The translations under genes were made by a program, and so were the position numbers. 64,000 nt of DNA, taken from NCBI RefSeq assembly GCF_003336875.1, contig NZ_QGNJ01000003.1, positions 62,001 through 126,000 on the forward strand, in the 5' to 3' direction. Positions 39,552-49,078 of this stretch are shown here, one piece after another (the stretch's first letter is position 1; every line of letters starts with the position of its first letter). Origin of the DNA: Oleisolibacter albus (GTDB lineage Bacteria > Pseudomonadota > Alphaproteobacteria > Azospirillales > Azospirillaceae). The notes beneath the pieces are model-generated. The model was not told the origin of the DNA, made no database searches, and saw only the letters and a program-made list of their open reading frames with translations.

Positions 39552-42371
39552 CTATTCCGCCGCCACCTCGGCCAGCCGGACGGGCGTGTCCTCCAGCGCC
39601 GACGGCTGGTTGCTGCGGGCGACCTGCACGGCGGTGACCTTGTATTCCGGACAATTGGTGGCCCAGTCGGAATTGTCGGTGGTCACCACATTGGCCCCGG
39701 TCACGGGATGGTGGAAGGTGGTGTAGACCACGCCCTGGGGCACGCGGTCGGTGATGCGGGCCCGCAGCGTGGTGGCGCCGATGCGGCTGGCCAGCGATAC
39801 CCGGTCGCCATCGCGGATGCCGCGCTGCTCGGCGTCATGGGCATGGATCTCCAGCACATCCTCGGGATGCCAGGCCACATTCGCCGTGCGCCGCGTCTGC
39901 GCGCCCACATTGTAATGGGTCAGGATACGGCCGGTGGTCAGGATCAGCGGATAGAAGCGCGAGGCGCGTTCCGGTGTCGGCACATACTCCGTCAGCATGA
40001 AGCGGCCCTTGCCGCGCACGAAGCCGTCGGCATGCATGATCGGGGTGCCCTCCGGCGCCGCCTCGGTGCAGGGCCACTGCACGCTGCCCAACCTGTCCAG
40101 GCGCTGGAAGCTGACGCCGCGGAAGGTCGGGGTCAGGGCGGCGATCTCGTCCATGATGGCGGCGGAATCGGCATAGCGCATGGGATAGCCCATGGCCGTG
40201 GCCAACGCGCACACCACCTCCCATTCCTGCTTGCCGGTCTTCGACGGCATCACCGGCCGCACCCGGTTGATGCGGCGCTCGGCATTGGTGAAGGTGCCAT
40301 CCTTCTCCAGGAAGGAGGTGCCGGGCAGGAACACATGGGCGAAGGCCGCGGTCTCGTTCAGGAACAGGTCCTGGACGATGACGCAGTCCATGGCGCGCAG
40401 GGCCGCCGTCACATGCTGCGTATTGGGGTCGGACTGGGCGATATCCTCGCCCTGCACGAACAGGCCCTTGAAGCTGCCGCCCACGGCGGCGTCGAACATG
40501 TTGGGAATGCGCAGGCCCGGTTCCGGGTCGAGCGCGGCGCCCCATGCCGCCTCGAACTGCTGGCGCACGGCGGTGTCGGAGATGTGGCGATAGCCTGTCA
40601 GCTCATGGGGGAATGACCCCATGTCGCAGGAGCCCTGGACATTGTTCTGACCACGGAGGGGATTCACGCCGACACCGTCGCGGCCGATATTGCCGGTCGC
40701 CATGGCCAGGTTGGCCATGGCCATGACGGCAGTGGAGCCCTGGCTGTGCTCGGTCACGCCCAGCCCGTAATAAATGGCGGCATTGCCGCCACGGGCATAG
40801 AGCCGGGCGGCGGCGCGCACCTCGTCCGCCGGCACGCCGGTATAATCCTCCACCGCTTCCGGGGCGTGCCGCGGATCGGCGATGAAGCTTTCCCAGCGGG
40901 CGAAGTCCGCGGCCTCGCAACGTTCGGCCACAAAAGCGCGGTCCACCAGCCCCTCGGTCACCACCACATGGGCCAGGGCGTTCAGCATGGCCACATTGCT
41001 GCCCGGCCGCAGCTGCAGATGATGGGCGGCCTGCACATGCGGGCTGCGCACCATATCGATGCGGCGCGGATCGATGACGACCAACCGGGCGCCCTTGCGC
41101 AGCCGCTTCTTCATGCGCGAGCCGAAGACGGGATGTCCGTCGGTGGGGTTGGCGCCGATGACCAGGATGACGTCGGCCGCATCGACGCTGCGGAAATCCT
41201 GGGTTCCGGCCGAGGTGCCGAAGGTCTGTTTCAGCCCGTAGCCGGTGGGCGAGTGGCAGACGCGGGCACAGGTGTCCACATTGTTGTTGCCGAAGGCGGC
41301 CCGGATCATCTTCTGGACCAGATAGACTTCCTCGTTGGTGCAGCGCGACGAGGTGATGCCGCCGATGGACCCGCGGCCATGGGCCCGCTGCACCGCCTGC
41401 AGCCGGGTGGCGGCATAGGCGATGGCCTCGTCCCAGCCGACCACGCGCCAGGGTTCGTCGATGCTGTCGCGGATCATCGGCTGCAACTGGCGGTCGGCAT
41501 GGGTGGCATAGCCCCAGGCGAAGCGGCCCTTGACGCAGGAATGGCCCTCATTGGCGCCGCCATCCTTGTGCGGGACCATGCGCACCAGCGTGTTGCCCTT
41601 CATCTCCGCCTTGAACGAGCAGCCCACGCCGCAATAGGCGCAGGTGGTGATGATGGCGTGCTCGGGCTGACCCAGGGCGATGACCGACTTCTCCGTCAGC
41701 GTGGCCGTGGGGCAGGCCTGGACGCAGGCGCCGCAGGAGACGCATTCCGACCCCATGAAGCTTTCCAGCGCCCCGGGGGAGACCTTGGAGTCGAAGCCGC
41801 GCCCGTCGATGGTCAGGGCGAAGGTGCCCTGCACCTCGCCGCAGGCCCGCACGCAGCGGGAGCAGACGATGCATTTCGACGGGTCGAAGCTGAAATAGGG
41901 GTTGCTTTCGTCCTTGGCGGCATCGCGGTGGTTCCCGCCGTCGAAGCCGTAGCGCACCTGCCGCAGCCCCACGGCGCCGGCCATATCCTGCAGCTCGCAA
42001 TCGCCGTTGGCCGCACAGGTCAGGCAATCCAGCGGATGATCAGAGATGTACAGCTCCATGACACCGCGGCGCAGCCGCGCCAGCCGGTCGGTCTGGGTGG
42101 ACACCTTCATGCCCGGTGCCACCGGCGTGGTGCAGGAGGCCGGCGTGCCACGCCGCCCCTCGATCTCCACGGCGCACAACCGGCAGGAGCCGAAGGCCTC
42201 CAGATGGTCGGTGGCGCACAGCTTGGGGACACGGATGCCCAGCTCCGCCGCCGCCCGCATGACCGAGGTGCCATCCGGCACCGTCACGCTGAACCCGTCG
42301 ATCTCCAGCGTCACCATCGTGTCGGACCGGCGGGCCGGGGTACCGTAATCGATGTCCTGGATCGTCGCCAT
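39552..42371 (-). CDS. fdsA: NAD-dependent formate dehydrogenase alpha subunit (Mo-bis-MGD)
   Basis: The ATG at 42371, with GAGGAG upstream, gives 939 residues. The N-terminus is a [2Fe-2S] domain (FGSCRLCAVEIEG), then a His-Cys cluster region (CLTCAANGDCELQ) and two [4Fe-4S] motifs (CIVCSRCVRAC and CVSCGACVQACP). The catalytic molybdopterin domain opens with CAYCGVGCSF; the active-site Cys is in DTCARVCHSP followed by the conserved His. The C-terminal domain binds the cofactor. It oxidises formate to CO2 and passes electrons to FdsB/FdsG for NAD+ reduction in the cytoplasm. The Cys ligand, not selenocysteine, is encoded. Confidence 0.96.
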   Translation of the reverse strand: MATIQDIDYGTPARRSDTMVTLEIDGFSVTVPDGTSVMRAAAELGIRVPKLCATDHLEAFGSCRLCAVEIEGRRGTPASCTTPVAPGMKVSTQTDRLARLRRGVMELYISDHPLDCLTCAANGDCELQDMAGAVGLRQVRYGFDGGNHRDAAKDESNPYFSFDPSKCIVCSRCVRACGEVQGTFALTIDGRGFDSKVSPGALESFMGSECVSCGACVQACPTATLTEKSVIALGQPEHAIITTCAYCGVGCSFKAEMKGNTLVRMVPHKDGGANEGHSCVKGRFAWGYATHADRQLQPMIRDSIDEPWRVVGWDEAIAYAATRLQAVQRAHGRGSIGGITSSRCTNEEVYLVQKMIRAAFGNNNVDTCARVCHSPTGYGLKQTFGTSAGTQDFRSVDAADVILVIGANPTDGHPVFGSRMKKRLRKGARLVVIDPRRIDMVRSPHVQAAHHLQLRPGSNVAMLNALAHVVVTEGLVDRAFVAERCEAADFARWESFIADPRHAPEAVEDYTGVPADEVRAAARLYARGGNAAIYYGLGVTEHSQGSTAVMAMANLAMATGNIGRDGVGVNPLRGQNNVQGSCDMGSFPHELTGYRHISDTAVRQQFEAAWGAALDPEPGLRIPNMFDAAVGGSFKGLFVQGEDIAQSDPNTQHVTAALRAMDCVIVQDLFLNETAAFAHVFLPGTSFLEKDGTFTNAERRINRVRPVMPSKTGKQEWEVVCALATAMGYPMRYADSAAIMDEIAALTPTFRGVSFQRLDRLGSVQWPCTEAAPEGTPIMHADGFVRGKGRFMLTEYVPTPERASRFYPLILTTGRILTHYNVGAQTRRTANVAWHPEDVLEIHAHDAEQRGIRDGDRVSLASRIGATTLRARITDRVPQGVVYTTFHHPVTGANVVTTDNSDWATNCPEYKVTAVQVARSNQPSALEDTPVRLAEVAAE

Positions 42372-42395
42372 GGTCTGGCTCCTCATCGCACGCCG

Positions 42396-43961
42396 TCACT
42401 CCGCCGCCAGGGGGGCGGGGGTGCGGGTGAAATCCTCGGGAAAGTGTTTCAGCGCGCTGCGCACGGGGATGGGGGTCATGCCGCCCATGGCGCAGAGCGA
42501 CCCGTCGGTCATGACCTCGCACAGATCCTGCAACAGGGTCAGGTTGGCCTCCACCTCGCGGCCGGCGATGATGCGGTCGATGACCTCCACCCCGCGCACG
42601 GCGCCGATACGGCAGGGCGTACACTTGCCGCAGGATTCGATGGCGCAGAACTCCATGGCGAAGCGGGCCTGCCGTGCCATGTCCACGCTGTCATCGAAAA
42701 CGACGATGCCGCCATGGCCGACCATGGCTTCCTGGGCGGCGAATGCCTCGTAATCCTTCGGCAGGTTGAACAGCGATGGCGGCAGATAGGCGCCCAGCGG
42801 CCCGCCGGCCTGCACCGCCCGGATCGGCCGGCCGGACAGAGTTCCACCGCCGAAATCATAGAGAAGCTCGCGCAGGGTGACGCCGAACGCCTTCTCGACG
42901 ATGCCACCGCGGCGGATATTGCCGGCCAGCTGGAAGGCCAGTGTCCCGCGCGAGCGGCCGACACCGAAATCCCGGTAATAACCGGCCCCCTTGTCCAGGA
43001 TGATCGGCACGCTGGTCAGCGACAGCACATTGTTGACCACGGTGGGCTTGCCGAACAGCCCCTCCAGGGCCGGCACCGGCGGCTTGGCCCGGACCACGCC
43101 GCGCTTGCCCTCCAGGCTTTCCAGCATGGAGGTCTCCTCGCCGCAGATATAGGCACCGGCCCCCACCCGGACCTCCAGATGGAAGCGGTGGGCCGTGCCG
43201 TGAATGCCGTCGCCCAGCCAGGCCTCGGCATAGGCCAGCTTGATGGCGGCGCGCATGGTGGCGATGGCGTGGGGATATTCCGAGCGGATGTAGATATAGC
43301 CCTGCGCGGCACCCACGGCGACGGCGGCGATGGTCATGCCTTCGATCAGGCAGAACGGGTCGCCTTCCATGATCATGCGATCGGCGAAGGTGCCGCTGTC
43401 ACCCTCGTCGGCGTTGCAGCAGACGAATTTCTCCGGGCCGGCCGCATCCAGCACGGTCTTCCATTTGATGCCGGTGGGAAAGCCCGCCCCGCCGCGGCCA
43501 CGCAGGCCGGATTCGGTCACCGCGGCCACAATCTCGGCCGGGCGCATGGCCAGCGCCCGTTCCAGTCCCCGGAAGCCGCCATGGCGGCGGTAATCCTCGA
43601 CCGACAGCGGATCGACGATGCCGCAGCGGGCGAAGGTCAGCCGCTCCTGCTTGGCCAGATAGGGGATGGCCTCGGTCAGCCCGTGGCCCAGCGGATGGGC
43701 GCCGCCCTCCAGGAAGCCGGCGGCGAACAGTCCCGGCACGGCTTCCGGCGTCACCGGACCGTAGGCGACGCGCCCGGTCTGGGTCTGCACCTCCACCAGC
43801 GGTTCCAGCCACAGCATGCCGCGTGATCCGTTGCGCACGATCCGCAGCGGCAGGTTCCGTGCCTTGGCTTCCGCGCGGATGGCGGCGGCCACCGCGTCAG
43901 CTCCCACCGACAGGGCGGCCGCATCGCGCGGCACATAGACGGTCACCAGCTGTCCGTTCAT
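42396..43961 (-). CDS. fdsB: NAD-dependent formate dehydrogenase beta subunit (FMN, NAD site)
   Basis: This 521-residue NuoF-like protein has a thioredoxin-like N-terminal part (1-110). The FMN/NAD-binding region includes GLRGRGGAGFPTGIKWK and CNADEGDSGTFADR, with GAGAYICGEETSML after it. The [4Fe-4S] motif is ESCGKCTPCRIG with the fourth Cys in SLCAMGG. It reduces NAD+ with electrons delivered from FdsA. Its start overlaps the fdsG stop by four bases and fdsA follows 24 bases downstream. Confidence 0.96.
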   Translation of the reverse strand: MNGQLVTVYVPRDAAALSVGADAVAAAIRAEAKARNLPLRIVRNGSRGMLWLEPLVEVQTQTGRVAYGPVTPEAVPGLFAAGFLEGGAHPLGHGLTEAIPYLAKQERLTFARCGIVDPLSVEDYRRHGGFRGLERALAMRPAEIVAAVTESGLRGRGGAGFPTGIKWKTVLDAAGPEKFVCCNADEGDSGTFADRMIMEGDPFCLIEGMTIAAVAVGAAQGYIYIRSEYPHAIATMRAAIKLAYAEAWLGDGIHGTAHRFHLEVRVGAGAYICGEETSMLESLEGKRGVVRAKPPVPALEGLFGKPTVVNNVLSLTSVPIILDKGAGYYRDFGVGRSRGTLAFQLAGNIRRGGIVEKAFGVTLRELLYDFGGGTLSGRPIRAVQAGGPLGAYLPPSLFNLPKDYEAFAAQEAMVGHGGIVVFDDSVDMARQARFAMEFCAIESCGKCTPCRIGAVRGVEVIDRIIAGREVEANLTLLQDLCEVMTDGSLCAMGGMTPIPVRSALKHFPEDFTRTPAPLAAE

Positions 43962-44446
43962 CGTGCGCGCTCCTGCGCCAGGGTGGCAGCGGCGATGGCG
44001 TCGAAGCGGGCGGCGTCCACCCGCCCGTGCAGGGTGTCATCCACCATGATGGCGGGTCCCAGGGCGCAGTTGCCCAGGCAGAACACCGGCTCCAGGGTGA
44101 AGGCGTCGTCGGCGGTGGTTCCGCCCAGATCGACACCCAGATGCCGGCGGATATGGTCGATCAGATCCTCCGCCCGCAGCGACTGGCAGGCTTCGGCACG
44201 GCAAACCCGGATGGTGTGGCGGCCGGGCCGGGTCCGGCGGAATTCATGGTAGAAGGAGACGACACCATGCACATCGGCCCGCGACAGGTTCATCTCCTGG
44301 GCCAGCAAGGGGATCGCCGGTTCGTCGATGCAGCCGAACTCTTCTTGCAGGGCATGCAGGATGGGCAGCAGGGCCCCGCGCAGATGCCGGTGTCCGGCAA
44401 TAATGGCCTTGGCGCGCTCGGCGCTCCAAGGAGTGCGGGCGTTCAT
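43958..44446 (-). CDS. fdsG: NAD-dependent formate dehydrogenase gamma subunit (NuoE-like)
   Basis: Starting at the ATG at 44446 gives 162 residues. The NuoE-type [2Fe-2S] ligands are in VCRAEACQSL and CLGNCALGP; the N-terminal helical bundle contains LLPILHALQEEFGCI and VHGVVSFYHEFR. It forms the NADH-reducing module with FdsB. It is the first gene of the operon (fdsG-fdsB-fdsA-fdhD-fdsD), preceded by a 164-base leader that contains the palindrome at 44537-44549. Confidence 0.95.
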   Translation of the reverse strand: MNARTPWSAERAKAIIAGHRHLRGALLPILHALQEEFGCIDEPAIPLLAQEMNLSRADVHGVVSFYHEFRRTRPGRHTIRVCRAEACQSLRAEDLIDHIRRHLGVDLGGTTADDAFTLEPVFCLGNCALGPAIMVDDTLHGRVDAARFDAIAAATLAQERAR

Positions 44447-44536
44447 GGTCTCGACCTCTCCCCCCACGGCATTGTTCCTGCCGCGTAACGACCCAGTGCC
44501 GGCCTCATTCCGGGACGGATTCCGAAGAATGACACC

Positions 44537-44549
44537 GGTCATTATGACC
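44537..44549. promoter_or_regulatory. Palindrome in the fds promoter region
   Basis: GGTCAT-T-ATGACC is a perfect 13-bp palindrome about 90 bases before the fdsG start and about 60 bases after the LysR gene's stop. It is a good candidate operator for the adjacent LysR regulator, although LysR sites usually have a T-N11-A core. Confidence 0.45.
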
Positions 44550-44610
44550 AGGGTGGGCGAGGGCCGTCGCTGCGGCAAATTCAAAGATCGAATAAGGTAG
44601 TAGGCTTCGC

Positions 44611-45543
44611 CTATCGCAGCCACGGTGCCAGAGCCGCATCCGTGGCGCTGCGGATACTGGCGGCCAGCCCCTCCTCCACCACCAGCCCGGCCAGGGCTTT
44701 GGCCAGGGGCGATGCCGGATCGCGGTCGGTGGTGACCAGACCCACGGTGTAGGACAGTTCCGGTTCCACCAGCGGCAGCGCCACCAGATCGGGTTGTGGC
44801 GACACCACGGTCAGCAGCTGTCCCGGCACCACGGCGGCGCCCAGGCCGCTGCGCACCAGCGTGTACAGGGTCAGGATGGAATTGGTTTCGGTCACCGGGG
44901 TGACGCTGCGGTCGGCCATACGGAAGGCGCTGTCGGCGATGCGCCGGTTCTGCATGTCCCCGGTCAGCAGGCACAGCGGCAGGTCCGCCGCATCGGCCCA
45001 GCGGATGCTGCGGGCCGGGCCGCCTCCGTCCGTCCGTCGGGTCAGCAGGAAATAGCGCTCGGTGTAAAGTGGAACGGTGCGCACATGGGACAGGGGCTCA
45101 TTGTCCAGATAGGTCACGGCCGCATCCAGGTCGAAGCTCTCTAGCTGTCGCTGGATTTCGCGCGAACTCAGCGACGTGATGCAGCTGCGGATTTTGGGAT
45201 AGCGACGGTTGAACGGGGCCAGCAGCCGGGCCACCGCCGGCAGGGCGGTGGGAATGGCGCCCAGGCGCAGATGGCCGGACAGGCCCTGGGCCATGGCCGT
45301 CAGTTCCTGGCGCAGCCCATCACATTCGGCCACCACCCGCCGCGCATAGTCGAGCACCTTCAGCCCTTCCGGCGTGAATCCGGAGAATTTCTGCCCGCGT
45401 TCGACGATGGGGACCTGCAACTCCTCCTCAAGCTGGCGGATGGCGTTGGACAGGGTCGGCTGTGATACGTGGCAGGCGGCGGCGGCCCGGCCGAAATGCT
45501 GCTCCCTGGCCAGCGCCAGCAGATAGATGAACTTGCGGAACAC
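44611..45543 (-). CDS. LysR-type regulator of the fds operon (inferred)
   Basis: The 310-residue protein has the LysR helix-turn-helix at residues ~3-60 (HFGRAAAACHVSQPTLSNAIRQLEEEL) and a periplasmic-binding-protein-like effector domain (LRLGAIPTALPAVARLLAPF onward). The start is GTG at 45543 with GGGAGGG upstream. It lies directly upstream of fdsG in the same direction. In Cupriavidus a LysR regulator, FdsR, sits beside fds genes and responds to formate; the same role is likely here by position. Confidence 0.85.
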   Translation of the reverse strand: MFRKFIYLLALAREQHFGRAAAACHVSQPTLSNAIRQLEEELQVPIVERGQKFSGFTPEGLKVLDYARRVVAECDGLRQELTAMAQGLSGHLRLGAIPTALPAVARLLAPFNRRYPKIRSCITSLSSREIQRQLESFDLDAAVTYLDNEPLSHVRTVPLYTERYFLLTRRTDGGGPARSIRWADAADLPLCLLTGDMQNRRIADSAFRMADRSVTPVTETNSILTLYTLVRSGLGAAVVPGQLLTVVSPQPDLVALPLVEPELSYTVGLVTTDRDPASPLAKALAGLVVEEGLAASIRSATDAALAPWLR

Positions 45544-45670
45544 GGAGACCCTCCCGGTCGGGTGGCCTGCCCGCAGTGGCGGGGGCTCTCCCGTTCGTTC
45601 GACTATGCCGGTCCGCGCCGATGCGGGGCAATCGTTTCGCGGTATGCCTCTGGTCGGTTGCCGCTCCCTC

Positions 45671-46639
45671 TCACGGCGCCGATGGGCGGCGTACCGTGCG
45701 GAAGCCGATATGGTTGGTGGTGAATTCAGCCTCCTGACCTTGCCGTGCGGCTGGCCGGAAACGGGCGCAGAAATCTGGCGAGCACAGGAAAGATCCCCCC
45801 TTTATGGTGATGGCAGGCCCAGGCTGATGCATCGGAACATCGGCGCGTCTCTGATCGACGTAGGTATCGGCTGTCCATTCCCAGACATTGCCGATCATAT
45901 CGTAAAGTCCATACCCGTTCGGCTCGAAGCAGCCCACCGGAGCACGTCCGCTGAACCCGTCCGCAGCGGTATTCTGGAAGGGAAAGAAGCCCTGCCAGGT
46001 GTTGGCCCGGACCTGTTCGCGTGTCTGGTCCCCCCAGGCGTAGCGCTGGCCGACGAGACCGCCGCGGGCCGCATATTCCCATTCTGCTTCGGTCGGCAGA
46101 TCGTTGCCGCGCCAGCGGGCATAGGCCAATGCGTCCGCATAGGCGATCTGCACCACGGGATCATCTTCGCGTCCTGCGATGGAACTGCCCGGTCCCTCGG
46201 GGTGGCGCCAGTCCGCTCCTGCCACCAGCTGCCACCAGCCTGTCGCCGCCAGCCGCTCGGCATCCAGATGGGGGATCGTGAACACAGCCCCGCCGTCCCG
46301 GCTGCGTTCAGCCACAGTGACATGGCCGGTTGCAGCGACGAAGGCGGCGAACTGCCGGTTCGTCACCTCTGTCCGGTCGATGGCAAACGGCGCCACCGCG
46401 ACCTCGACTTCCGGCGTCTCTTCCGGGTAGAGCGCTCCGGCTCCCAGCCTTACTCGTCCGCCGGGCAGGACCAGCATTTCCGGGCCGCCAGGGTGAGGGG
46501 CAAGGCAGGATGAGCGTAACCCCGTTTCCGCCGATCTCCCGACGGAGATTCGGGCCAGCCAGACCAGCACGGCCGCTGCCAGGGTTCCGGCCAACACCAG
46601 GGCGACAAGGATTGATCGGCGGAGAGCGGCCAGGCGCAT
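45671..46639 (-). CDS. Formylglycine-generating enzyme, membrane-anchored
   Basis: The ATG at 46639 gives 322 residues. The N-terminus RRSILVALVLAGTLAAAVLVWLA is a membrane anchor or uncleaved signal. The FGE fold follows (MLVLPGGRVRLGAG, IDRTEVTNRQFAAFVAATG, LPTEAEWEYAARGG, GLYDMIGNVWEW). GGSFLCSPDFCARFRPAAR keeps the catalytic C-x4-C cysteine pair, so oxidation of a sulfatase Cys to formylglycine is expected. The likely client is the CAPSR sulfatase at 55298-56953. An anchored FGE is unusual, since type I sulfatases are normally modified in the cytoplasm before export. Confidence 0.85.
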   Translation of the reverse strand: MRLAALRRSILVALVLAGTLAAAVLVWLARISVGRSAETGLRSSCLAPHPGGPEMLVLPGGRVRLGAGALYPEETPEVEVAVAPFAIDRTEVTNRQFAAFVAATGHVTVAERSRDGGAVFTIPHLDAERLAATGWWQLVAGADWRHPEGPGSSIAGREDDPVVQIAYADALAYARWRGNDLPTEAEWEYAARGGLVGQRYAWGDQTREQVRANTWQGFFPFQNTAADGFSGRAPVGCFEPNGYGLYDMIGNVWEWTADTYVDQRRADVPMHQPGPAITIKGGSFLCSPDFCARFRPAARQGQEAEFTTNHIGFRTVRRPSAP

Positions 46640-46675
46640 GATCGGCGGGTGCCCGCATTCTATTGACAGATCGAA

Positions 46676-46736
46676 TGCCAAAACATTGCACGTCAACCGC
46701 CGTTGGTCTAGGTTCAATGAAACAATCAGCATTGAA
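46676..46736. promoter_or_regulatory. TGCCAA site and inverted repeat between FGE and the anchored protein gene
   Basis: TGCCAA at 46676-46681 lies in GAATGCCAAAACATT. Further on, TTCAATG (46713-46719) and CATTGAA (46730-46736) form a 7-bp inverted repeat with a 10-nt centre. Both lie in the divergent gap of the FGE gene and the 209-residue protein gene and are candidate operator elements. Confidence 0.4.
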
Positions 46737-46757
46737 ACTGCCATTTCCGGGGGGCGT

Positions 46758-47387
46758 ATGGTGGGGATTGCGATCTGGGGTGTCGCGGCGCTGCTCTACG
46801 CCGCCTTCTGGTTTTGGTATGATGCTGCCGGCCGCCGTCTGACAGAGGCGGAGATCGACGCGGCCCTTGCCAAACTCGCCGCGTCCCGGACAGCAGGCTC
46901 CGGTGACCTTGCCACACTCAGGACCTTCCTGGAGGCGGACGACGGACGAGAGTTCCTGATGCTGAATCTGGTCAAGGTCAATCCCGACCTGTCGGAGCAT
47001 CCGGAAACCAGGGAACTGATGTCTGGAGCCGAAATGTCCCGGGCATACTTCAATCGGTTCCGCCGCATCCTGCTGGGCCGCGCCTGTCACCCCTATTATG
47101 CCGGGCGCAAGATCGGCCCCTATGTCGATTCCTGGGCTGCGCCTCCTGATCCCGGCTGGTCGATGGTCGGGCTGATCCGCTATCGCAGCCGCCGCGACCT
47201 GTTGTCGGTCGTCACGCATCCGGATTTCACCAAAGCGCACGCACTGAAGCATCTCGGGGTGACCCAGACCTTCTCTTTCCCGACCCAGCCGATCGTCATG
47301 CTGGGCATGAGTCCGCGCCATTATGTGGGCTTGGTTCTGGCCTTTGCGGCGGCGCTGGCCCACCTCGCCGTCCTGATGATCCGGTGA
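46758..47387 (+). CDS. Membrane-anchored hypothetical protein, DUF1330-like centre
   Basis: I do not recognise this 209-residue protein firmly. It has membrane helices at both ends (IAIWGVAALLYAAFWFWY near the start, HYVGLVLAFAAALAHLAVLMI at the end). The soluble middle contains FLMLNLVKVNPD, RAYFNRFRRILLGRACHP and VGLIRYRSRRDLLSVVTHPDFTKAHALKH, which is reminiscent of DUF1330/EthD-like dimeric alpha-beta barrels. That fold occurs in small enzymes acting on aromatic or polyketide substrates. It is divergent from the FGE gene. Confidence 0.6.
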   Translation: MVGIAIWGVAALLYAAFWFWYDAAGRRLTEAEIDAALAKLAASRTAGSGDLATLRTFLEADDGREFLMLNLVKVNPDLSEHPETRELMSGAEMSRAYFNRFRRILLGRACHPYYAGRKIGPYVDSWAAPPDPGWSMVGLIRYRSRRDLLSVVTHPDFTKAHALKHLGVTQTFSFPTQPIVMLGMSPRHYVGLVLAFAAALAHLAVLMIR

Positions 47388-47407
47388 GCCCGTCGCTGGG
47401 CGGGGAC

Positions 47408-48133
47408 TCAGCCCGGCTTGCTTGTTTCCCCCTCTGCGGCCCGTCGGTCGACAGTGGCCAACAGGGTTCGGGCCCCTTTGGCGAAATCGTCTTCCTGCCT
47501 GGTGCCGCCCATGGTCAGTTCGAAGGGAACCTTTAGCCCACGCTCGACGGCCGGTCGTCCCCGGATCGCCCGCAGCCAGCGGTGCAGGTTGGGGAAGGGC
47601 TCGATCTCCACGCCCGACCATTTATAGGTGCGGACCCAGCAGAAATTGGCGATGTCCGCGATGGAGTAATCCCCGGCCAGATACTCATGCTCTGCCAGGT
47701 GCCCGTCCAGCACGCCGAACAGCCGGGTCGCCTCGGTCTGGAAACGGGTGATGACGGCGGGGATCTTTTCCGGCCAGTAGCGGAAGAAGACGTTGCACTG
47801 GCCCATCATCGGACCGACGCCGCCCATCTGGAACATCAGCCACTGCAGCACCTGCGACCGCCCTTTGGCGTCCGTCGGCAGCAGCTGGCCGGTCTTCTCC
47901 GCCAGATGGATCATGATGGCGCCGGATTCGAAGATGGGGAAATCCCCCGCCTCCCGGTCCACCAGGGCGGGGATACGGCCGTTCGGGTTGATCTTCAGGA
48001 AGTCCGCTGCTTTCTGCTCTCCCTTCATCAGATCAAGTGCCACGACGTCATAGCCCAGCTCCAGCTCCTCCAGCGTGACGGAGGCCTTCCATCCGTTCGG
48101 CGTCGGCGCGGTATAGAGCAGGTATGGCGCCAT
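47408..48133 (-). CDS. Glutathione S-transferase (YfcG/GstB-like)
   Basis: The 241-residue protein is a canonical GST. The thioredoxin-fold N-terminal domain has [18 protein letters not shown] and the cis-Pro glutathione site [11 protein letters not shown] followed by [13 protein letters not shown]. The helical C-terminal domain has [17 protein letters not shown]. The layout matches the YfcG/Ure2-like group. It is one of five GST-related proteins in this 15-kb cluster and is divergent from the next GST gene across an 83-bp gap. Confidence 0.9.
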   Translation of the reverse strand: MAPYLLYTAPTPNGWKASVTLEELELGYDVVALDLMKGEQKAADFLKINPNGRIPALVDREAGDFPIFESGAIMIHLAEKTGQLLPTDAKGRSQVLQWLMFQMGGVGPMMGQCNVFFRYWPEKIPAVITRFQTEATRLFGVLDGHLAEHEYLAGDYSIADIANFCWVRTYKWSGVEIEPFPNLHRWLRAIRGRPAVERGLKVPFELTMGGTRQEDDFAKGARTLLATVDRRAAEGETSKPG

Positions 48134-48164
48134 GGTCGTTCACTCCCGTCGATTTCTGATTGTT

Positions 48165-48193
48165 TTGGCACAGTACGCGCCATAAATTTGGCA
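48165..48193. promoter_or_regulatory. TTGGCA direct repeat in the divergent GST promoter
   Basis: TTGGCA occurs at 48165-48170 and 48188-48193 with 17 nt between. Read on the minus strand the first copy is TACTGTGCCAA, an 11-mer that recurs exactly upstream of the SCP2 gene (50714-50724). Confidence 0.45.
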
Positions 48194-48216
48194 TTCAACC
48201 AGGAAGCGGGAGTCCG

Positions 48217-48861
48217 ATGGTCATGAGCCTCGTCTTTTATGATTTCCCGATGGCCCCGAGTCCTCGACGTGCCCGTATTGCGCTGTTGGAAAAAGGGGTG
48301 TCGTTCCAGACGGTGATTGTCGACCTGATGGCAAACGAGCATCTCAGCGAGAGTTTCCGCCAGATCTCGCCAACGTGTACGGTGCCCGCCCTGCGTCTGC
48401 CCGACGGTGCCGTGTTGACGGAGAACAACGGGATTGCGGCCTATCTCGAAGCGGCCTACCCGGAACCGCCTCTGCTGGGGACAACGCCGCGGGAGAAGGG
48501 GGAGGTCGCCATGTGGACCGCCCGCGTCGAGTTCTGCGGGCTGATGGCGGTAGCCGAGGCACTGCGCAATGGCAATCCGGCCATGAAGGACCGTGCCATC
48601 ACGGGGCCGACCAACTATCCGCAGATCCCCGAGCTTTCTGCGCGCGGCCTTGCCCGGTTCCGAGAGTTCCTCGACATGTTGGAAGCCCACCTGCCCGGCC
48701 GCGATTTCATCGTCGGGGACCGGTTGAGTGTGGCCGATATCGCCGGGGTGGTCGCTGTCGACTTCGCCCGTGTCATTCAGATCAAGCCGGACCCGGAGCA
48801 GCATGCCAATCTGATCCGTTGGCGTAAGGGGTTGCATGCCCGCCCCAGTTTCAGCCGATAG
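48217..48861 (+). CDS. Glutathione S-transferase family protein
   Basis: From the ATG at 48217 the protein has 214 residues. The N-terminal domain begins MSLVFYDFPMAPSPRRARIALLEKGV, with SPTCTVPALRLPDGAVLTENNGIAAYLE as the glutathione site. The C-terminal helical domain has LPGRDFIVGDRLSVADIAGVVAVDFA. It is divergent from the neighbouring GST and the two are not close copies. The substrate is unknown. Confidence 0.88.
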   Translation: MVMSLVFYDFPMAPSPRRARIALLEKGVSFQTVIVDLMANEHLSESFRQISPTCTVPALRLPDGAVLTENNGIAAYLEAAYPEPPLLGTTPREKGEVAMWTARVEFCGLMAVAEALRNGNPAMKDRAITGPTNYPQIPELSARGLARFREFLDMLEAHLPGRDFIVGDRLSVADIAGVVAVDFARVIQIKPDPEQHANLIRWRKGLHARPSFSR

Positions 48862-49078
48862 GTCGGTGGGTCTCTTCCGTCGGTATGGCCTTCCGCTCAT
48901 CAAGGCAAGGGTCAACACCGACGGATCACGCCGCCCGCGATCAACTGCACGCGGTCGCCCCCGTATCGACCGGTTCTTCTCTTCGGGGGCAATATTCTAG
49001 CATTGTGAGTGTCGATTTATGATCCCCGATCCGGCGGTGTGTCGGCCAGGGACATGAAAGGGCGGGAGGACCAGCGTC

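Noticed and set aside
40746-43826. Over 1000-codon open frame antisense to fdsA and fdsB
   Set aside because: The opposite strand encodes iron-sulfur and molybdopterin motifs beyond doubt; this frame is a shadow.
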